Shown piece after piece: positions 59,271-64,000 of a stretch of 64,000 nucleotides of DNA; within the stretch, counting starts at the first letter, position 1; each line of letters begins with the position of its first letter. The position numbers and the translations under genes are program-made. The notes beneath the pieces were generated by a model that ran no database searches, was not told the origin of the DNA, and saw only the letters and a program-made list of their open reading frames with translations. Source of the stretch: CAZJGG01 sp964545475 (lineage in GTDB: Bacteria; Bacillota; Clostridia; Lachnospirales; JAISER01); assembly GCA_964545475.1 (NCBI GenBank), contig CAZJGG010000001.1:28814-92813 (forward strand), given 5' to 3'.

Positions 59271-59867
59271 CTATAATATTTTTTCGTCGCAAAGCATCTC
59301 AAGTGCATTTGGCAGGAGCACCCACTCCGCCTCTGTCATAACTCTTCTTTGAAGGCTTTCCGGTGTATCTTCCGGTAAAACCTCTACGCTTTTTTGCAAA
59401 ATTATTTTACCACCGTCACAAACTTCAGAAACAAAATGCACTGTTGCCCCGGTTATTTTTACACCGTATGAAAGTGCGGCTTTATGCACTTTAAGTCCGT
59501 AAAAACCTTCTCCGCAAAATGACGGTATAAGTGACGGATGAACGTTTATTATTTTTTGCGGATAACACGAAATTACATTTTCCCCCAAAACATGCATAAA
59601 TCCTGCAAGCACAACTATATCTATGTTATGTTTTTTCAAAGACTCTAATATTGCATTGTCGAAGTTTTCCCTTATATTATAATCTTTCCTGTCGATTATT
59701 TCCGAGGGAATGCCAGCATTTTCCGCCCTTTTAATGGCATAAGCGTTTTCGCTACTGGAAATTACAAGAGATAACCTGCCGTTTGCAATTCTCCCTGCTG
59801 TTTTGGCATCAATAATCGCTTGCAAGTTTGTGCCGCCACCAGATACTAAAACGGCTATATCTAACAT
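59271..59867 (-). CDS. purN: GAR transformylase
   Basis: 198 residues. VLVSGGGTNLQAIIDA start, LAGFMHVLGENVI and NVHPSLIPSFCGEGFYG motifs, with catalytic Asn/His (NVHPSLIP) and Asp (VSEVCDGGKII). Uses 10-formyl-tetrahydrofolate in step 3. Its start overlaps purM by 7 bases. Confidence 0.94.
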   Translation of the reverse strand: MLDIAVLVSGGGTNLQAIIDAKTAGRIANGRLSLVISSSENAYAIKRAENAGIPSEIIDRKDYNIRENFDNAILESLKKHNIDIVVLAGFMHVLGENVISCYPQKIINVHPSLIPSFCGEGFYGLKVHKAALSYGVKITGATVHFVSEVCDGGKIILQKSVEVLPEDTPESLQRRVMTEAEWVLLPNALEMLCDEKIL

Positions 59868-60895
59868 ATTATTACACCTTCGCCGCCCTCTGTAACTTCA
59901 CCAATAACATAAGCGCCCTCGCTTTTAAGTACGTCAAGACTAGTCTGTGCATCTTCTTTACTTACCGTTATGCACATACCTACACCCATGTTAAACGTAT
60001 TAAACATATCCCTTTCGGGTATTTGCCCTTTTTGCATTATAATTTGGAATATGGACGGGATTCTTAATGATTTTCTATCAATTCTAGCGGTTTTGCCCTC
60101 CGGCAATGAGCGCGGAATATTTTCGTAAAAACCGCCGCCTGTTATGTGAGAAACAGCTTTAATGTTAACTTCCTGCATTAAAGAAAGCAGTGGGGAAACA
60201 TAGATTTTTGTAGGTGTTAGAAGGGCTTCCCCGAGAGTTTGTGAAAGCTCTGAAATGTATGTGTTTAAATCTTTATTTTCCACATCAAACACTTTTCTAA
60301 CTAAAGAAAAACCATTTGAGTGAATTCCGCTTGATGGCAAGGCTATTAAAACATCGCCTGCTTTAATAGTATCGTTTTTTAATATTTTCTCTTTATCAAC
60401 TACCCCAACACTAAAGCCTGCAAGGTCATATTCGTTTTCAGCGTAAAAGCCCGGCATTTCTGCCGTTTCTCCGCCGATAAGGGCGCAGCCTGCCATAACA
60501 CAGCCATCTGCAATGCCGGAAACAATTTGGGCAATTTTCTCCGGGACATTTTTGCCCGTTGCTATATAATCAAGGAAAAATAAAGGCTTTGCACCGCAGC
60601 AAATTATATCGTTTACGCACATTGCTACACAATCTATTCCAACAGTGTCATGTTTATCCAGCAAAAACGCAAGCTTTAGCTTTGTGCCCACGCCGTCTGT
60701 TCCGGATACTAATACCGGGCGGCTTATACCTGTTAGATCAAGCTCGAAAAGACCGCCGAAGCCGCCAATTCCAGATATTACTGATGAATTCATAGTTTTT
60801 GCAATATGTGTTTTCATAAGTTCTACGGCTCTGTACCCTGCCGTAACGTCTACTCCCGAGGCTTTGTAGCTGTCGCTGTAGCTTTTCATTATCAT
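59861..60895 (-). CDS. purM: AIR synthetase
   Basis: 344 residues. SYKASGVDVTAGYRAVE, SGTDGVGTKLKLAF, GAKPLFFLDYIATG and GGETAEMPGFY are family motifs. Step 5. Two ATG codons (60895 and 60889) share GGGAG; both keep the frame. It lies 48 bases after purF. Confidence 0.94.
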   Translation of the reverse strand: MIMKSYSDSYKASGVDVTAGYRAVELMKTHIAKTMNSSVISGIGGFGGLFELDLTGISRPVLVSGTDGVGTKLKLAFLLDKHDTVGIDCVAMCVNDIICCGAKPLFFLDYIATGKNVPEKIAQIVSGIADGCVMAGCALIGGETAEMPGFYAENEYDLAGFSVGVVDKEKILKNDTIKAGDVLIALPSSGIHSNGFSLVRKVFDVENKDLNTYISELSQTLGEALLTPTKIYVSPLLSLMQEVNIKAVSHITGGGFYENIPRSLPEGKTARIDRKSLRIPSIFQIIMQKGQIPERDMFNTFNMGVGMCITVSKEDAQTSLDVLKSEGAYVIGEVTEGGEGVIIC

Positions 60896-60943
60896 CTTTC
60901 TCCCAGGTTTTATTTTATACTCCCAGTTAAGGAGTATAGTAAT

Positions 60944-62353
60944 TTATTCCTTGCCGTTCCAGCAATATGTGCAAAGCTTGCACTTATCTATTCCCACGGC
61001 GTTTAATGTATCTTCAAGTTCATGGAAGCGTAGACTTGTAAAACCAAGCCTTTTGCAAATTTCATCAACCATTTTTTTATGTCTTAAAGAAGAGCTTTCG
61101 GCGTATTCATTTAAAATATCATCGCTTACTTCCCCGTTTTCCAAGTCGTGTATAACACGCCTTGTAATCAAGTCCATCTCATTTTTGCTTCGAGAAAAAT
61201 TCAAATATTTGCAACCGAACATAATAGGAGGGCAGGAAGTTCTTACATGCACCTCTTTTGCGCCGTTTTCGTAAAGATAATTAACGGTTTCAAAAAGTTG
61301 AGTACCTCTAACAATTGAGTCGTCAATAAGAACTATTTTTTTGTCTCTAATAATTTCTAAAATAGGAATTAGTTTCATTCTGGCAATTAAATTTCTTGCC
61401 TTTTGGTTTTGTGGCATAAAACTTCTTGGCCATGTCGGAGTATATTTTATAAAAGGTCTTGCAAATGGAATTCCCGAATAATTAGCATATCCAATAGCGT
61501 GCGCTGTTCCGCTGTCCGGCACTCCAGCAACGCAGTCTGCCAAAATGCCTTTGTCTTTTTCGGCAAGGCTTTCCCCGGTTCTGTACCGCATTTGCTCAAC
61601 GTTTACGCCCTCATATGTAGATGTTGTGTAGCCGTAATATGACCACATAAAAGTACACATTTTCATTTCATTTCCTGGAGGAACAAGAGTTTTTATGTTT
61701 TTACTGTCAAAAAACACTATCTCCCCAGGGCCAAGTTCTTTTTCAAATTTATATCCAAGATTTAAAAAAGCAAAGGATTCCGAAGAAGCGCACACTGCCC
61801 CATCTTTTTTGCCTAAGACCAGCGGTGTTCTGCCTCTTTTATCCCTTGCCGCATATATTCCATCAGGTGTGAGGATTAACATTGTGACAGAACCCTCTAT
61901 TTTTTGTTGTGCGAGCTCGATTCCCTCAGTTATGCTTTCACCTCTAGAAACAAGAGCCGCAACAAGCTCTGTATTGTTAATTTCTCCGCCGCTCATTGCC
62001 ATAAACTGGGTTTGTCCGTCTTTTAAAATCTCGTCAATAAGCTTTTGCTTGTTGTTAATTCTGCCTACTGTTGTAATGGCAAAATCTATAAGCCTATTAC
62101 GCACGGTAAGAGGCTGTGGTTCGCCGTCGCTTATACTGCCGATTCCGGCGTTTCCGCTCATTTCAGATATGTCCTTTTCAAATTTTGTGCGAAAGGGAGT
62201 GTTCTCAATATTATGTATGGCTCTGTTAAAGCCGCCCGAACCAAAAACAACCATTCCGCCGCGTCTCGTCCCGAGGTGTGAATGGTAGTCCGTTCCGAAA
62301 AATAAGTCCATTACGCAATCTTCGTTAGAAGATAATCCAAACAATCCGCCCAA
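60944..62353 (-). CDS. purF: PurF-like amidophosphoribosyltransferase lacking the N-terminal nucleophile Cys
   Basis: 469 residues. The chain starts MGGLFGLSS where canonical PurF has MCG(V/I)FGI, so Cys1 is Gly. The PRPP loop IVLIDDSIVRGTQ and VPDSGTAHAIGYA are intact, and Cys ligands of the 4Fe-4S type occur in MCTFMW, FGCKYL and CKLCTYC at the C-terminus. The N-terminal ~230 residues keep the Ntn-type fold (GTDYHSHLGTRRGGMVVF). It may use free ammonia or a separate glutaminase, or be a regulatory paralogue. Second gene of the operon, after a MITE insertion. Confidence 0.8.
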   Translation of the reverse strand: MGGLFGLSSNEDCVMDLFFGTDYHSHLGTRRGGMVVFGSGGFNRAIHNIENTPFRTKFEKDISEMSGNAGIGSISDGEPQPLTVRNRLIDFAITTVGRINNKQKLIDEILKDGQTQFMAMSGGEINNTELVAALVSRGESITEGIELAQQKIEGSVTMLILTPDGIYAARDKRGRTPLVLGKKDGAVCASSESFAFLNLGYKFEKELGPGEIVFFDSKNIKTLVPPGNEMKMCTFMWSYYGYTTSTYEGVNVEQMRYRTGESLAEKDKGILADCVAGVPDSGTAHAIGYANYSGIPFARPFIKYTPTWPRSFMPQNQKARNLIARMKLIPILEIIRDKKIVLIDDSIVRGTQLFETVNYLYENGAKEVHVRTSCPPIMFGCKYLNFSRSKNEMDLITRRVIHDLENGEVSDDILNEYAESSSLRHKKMVDEICKRLGFTSLRFHELEDTLNAVGIDKCKLCTYCWNGKE

Positions 62354-62390
62354 AGTCTGTCTCCTTTATTTTAAAGGGTGTTCTGGGTTC

Positions 62391-62560
62391 TTAGAGCCTG
62401 TCTAAAATCTCGCTTTTGGTGTGTTTTCGAGCAAATTTTCCGAAGTGCAAGGAAGCGGTGAACGTTCATACTTTAAGAAGTATGGGCGTTTGCCGCTGAC
62501 GCAGCAATTCGGAAAATTCGCCGAAAAGACGCCAAAATGGAGATTTTTGACAGGCTTCTA
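62391..62560. repeat. MITE-like palindromic repeat, copy 2
   Basis: About 170 bases inserted between purE and purF. The two ends are inverted copies over ~50 bases (TTAGAGCCTGTC at one end, TAGAAGCCTGTC read from the other) with an inner ~20-bp hairpin (AGCGGTGAACGTTCATACTT and its near complement at 62486-62506). Same family as the element at 24577. As RNA it would fold into a long hairpin between operon genes. Confidence 0.8.
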
Positions 62561-62604
62561 TACATCAAAAAAATTATAACCACAGAACACCCTGATTTAC
62601 AACG

Positions 62605-63090
62605 TTAATTATGCTGTGATAGTAGCTTGTCTTTTTCGATAACTTTTTCTCGCATGTCTGCTTTCATCTCTAAAAGCTTTTTAGTAAGGGCTTCATCGCC
62701 TACAGCTAAAATTTGTGCTGCTAAAATAGCCGCATTTTCTGACCCGTCTATAGCAACAGTGGCTACAGGAACGCCGGATGGCATTTGAACAGTTGCCAAA
62801 AGAGCGTCAAGCCCACCTAAAGAAGCGTTTACAGGAATACCTATAACCGGCAAAACAGTATGTGCCGCAATAACCCCTGCAAGATGCGCCGCTTTACCTG
62901 CCGCACAAATAATTGCGCCAAAGCCGTTTGCCCCTGCATTTTCAGCAAATTCAGAAGCTTCCTTTGGTGTTCTGTGTGCGCTCATAACATGCATTTCCGC
63001 AGCTATTCCAAACTGTTCAAGTTTTTTAGCCGCTGGCTTAACCGTATCAAGATCATTATAACTTCCCATAATTATAGCAACTTTTTTCAT
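62605..63090 (-). CDS. purE: N5-CAIR mutase
   Basis: 161 residues. MGSYNDLDTVKPAAKKL, SAHRTPKEASEFAENA (His active site) and AAGKAAHLAGVIAAHTVLPV, then LGGLDALLATVQMP are PurE motifs. First gene of the purine operon. A leader hairpin (TCTCTAAA..TTTAGAGA) and TTGCGT-N17-TAAAAT lie upstream on the - strand; I see no purine riboswitch fold. Confidence 0.92.
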   Translation of the reverse strand: MKKVAIIMGSYNDLDTVKPAAKKLEQFGIAAEMHVMSAHRTPKEASEFAENAGANGFGAIICAAGKAAHLAGVIAAHTVLPVIGIPVNASLGGLDALLATVQMPSGVPVATVAIDGSENAAILAAQILAVGDEALTKKLLEMKADMREKVIEKDKLLSQHN

Positions 63091-63259
63091 AAGTTATCCT
63101 CACACTCTCTAAAAATAATTTAGAGATAAACTTTTTATATCGTTTTAAAAATTTTATCACGTGACAATTTAATACGCAATATTTTTTTATTATATAGTTG
63201 AAATTCGTTTAAAGTGACTAAAAAAGTTAAATCATAAAATAATTTAATGTATACAATTT

Positions 63260-63892
63260 CTATTGTACTTCCGGCATAATATCCCTAAATACAACTGGTA
63301 AAACTTTCTTAAAACCTTTTAACATAATTGTGGCAATTTCCCTCATTTGAGGGTGAGATGAAACATGAGTTCTAAGCTTAAAAAAATGTCTCCATTCCCT
63401 TAAATTCATGGTTACAACAATTTCCGTTTTAAGGCTGTTTGGCAAAACACTTCGGCTTTCCTGAGCGGTTGCTCCTGCTTCAATAAGCTTTAAATATGTG
63501 TGCTCAATTTCTTTCATTGAATTTTCCCATAAAATATATTTAGGGTCATTCTCTTGCCAAAAACACGGCTTAATAACTGTAATTTCGCTTCCAAACTTAT
63601 CGTTTGCATAATTGCAGTATCGTGTAGATTCCTGGCTATAACTTGCAATTCTGTGGCGCACAATTTCATGGGTTACGCCTCTGTCGCATATTATTTTAAC
63701 TGTAATTTTCTCATGTTCTATAACAGATTCATGCCCACTTTTTATAATCGCCCCAACAAACTTTTCGGCGCTGGTCTCGCTCACTTTATCCTCGCTTTTA
63801 TAGCAAACTCGCCCTGCCTGCTCAATTTTTTTAAGCATCTCTTCGCCGTTAATTTCATCTAAAAATTCAAAGCTTGGCTCAATTATTTTCAT
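63260..63892 (-). CDS. thyX: Flavin-dependent thymidylate synthase
   Basis: 210 residues. The ThyX signature RHRIASYSQESTRY and the ERGVTHE-like RGVTHEIVRH segment, plus SHPQMREIA, are present. It makes dTMP from dUMP with FAD and methylene-THF. ATG 63892 with AGGAGTG upstream is preferred over the frame extended to 63961. Promoter on the - strand: TTGAAA (63940-63935)-N17-TATATT (63917-63912). Monocistronic. Confidence 0.92.
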   Translation of the reverse strand: MKIIEPSFEFLDEINGEEMLKKIEQAGRVCYKSEDKVSETSAEKFVGAIIKSGHESVIEHEKITVKIICDRGVTHEIVRHRIASYSQESTRYCNYANDKFGSEITVIKPCFWQENDPKYILWENSMKEIEHTYLKLIEAGATAQESRSVLPNSLKTEIVVTMNLREWRHFFKLRTHVSSHPQMREIATIMLKGFKKVLPVVFRDIMPEVQ

Positions 63893-63911
63893 ATCTATCA
63901 CTCCTGGCATT

Positions 63912-63940
63912 AATATATCATAGCTTGTCTTTTTTTTCAA
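63912..63940 (-). promoter_or_regulatory. thyX promoter
   Basis: TTGAAA and TATATT on the - strand, 17 bases apart. Confidence 0.65.
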
Positions 63941-63947
63941 CACAACC

Positions 63948-63976
63948 TTGAAATGGGTCATGCACTGTGCTAGAAT
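63948..63976 (+). promoter_or_regulatory. Promoter of a gene beginning at the window edge
   Basis: TTGAAA (63948-63953), 17 bases, TAGAAT (63971-63976), then AAGGGGG (63984-63990) and an ATG at 63998-64000. The gene itself lies outside. Confidence 0.6.
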
Positions 63977-64000
63977 TTAATAAAAGGGGGATGTTTTATG

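Noticed and set aside
63091..63259. Purine riboswitch before purE
   Set aside because: No conserved junction motifs or three-helix layout; only a small leader hairpin and an AT-rich promoter.
1..64000. CRISPR array or insertion sequence
   Set aside because: No regularly spaced direct repeats and no transposase gene were found in either strand.

Overview
The window reads as a low-GC, anaerobic, Gram-positive Clostridia-type chromosome (order Lachnospirales or a close relative is my guess). It has AT-rich intergenic DNA, strong AGGAGG-type ribosome sites, frequent TTG and GTG starts, a flavodiiron oxygen reductase, a clostridial-type single-chain PurL, an SLH-domain surface protein and ThyX.

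Bases 1-23.8 kb are the late region of a prophage with a contractile tail, all on the + strand. The order is minor head protein, protease/scaffold, cement protein, DUF2184-type capsid, head completion and neck genes, DUF3383 sheath, DUF3277 tube, a frameshifted tail assembly chaperone, tape measure, Dit-like, plug, hub, Gp138-type spike, PAAR tip, gp25, gpJ, DUF2612, fibres, an orphan Dam methylase, an XRE regulator, holin, and an endolysin that seems to be split by a second -1 frameshift. The layout resembles the compact contractile tails of the Pam3/Bcep781 kind. Portal, terminase, replication, lysogeny and integrase genes lie left of the window. A secreted stalk-domain gene with its own promoter and terminator sits between tape measure and baseplate (a moron). 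The phage ends beside the 3' end of a tRNA-Gly gene, a plausible attachment site.

Bases 24-30.7 kb are host stress and redox genes: a deoxyinosine DNA glycosylase, a DUF2680 secreted protein, arsenate reductase, a two-component system whose sensor lacks most of its HAMP domain, DUF6951, a TlpA-rhodanese fusion and a flavodiiron protein. alaS follows at 31-33.6 kb under a perfect consensus promoter.

Bases 33.8-44.7 kb are a catabolic island: aspartase with a divergent LysR regulator, then a six-gene operon (CBM9-like protein, solute-binding lipoprotein, two sugar-type ABC permeases, asparaginase, M24 peptidase homologue) with a divergent ROK regulator and a candidate operator. A partial, internally deleted second copy of the ROK gene is interrupted by a 100-N assembly gap. 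A large von Willebrand A/SLH surface protein, a YgjP-like protease and a DUF1905 protein follow.

Bases 49.3-53.5 kb hold an M20 amidohydrolase with two membrane proteins (one DUF3100) and a divergent regulator that I cannot place in a known family. Bases 53.6-63.1 kb are the purine operon on the - strand, transcribed purE-purF-purM-purN-purD-purL-purC; purH is absent and the PurF homologue lacks the N-terminal nucleophile cysteine. thyX and the start of one more + strand gene close the window. Two copies of a palindromic MITE-like repeat lie at 24.6 and 62.4 kb.
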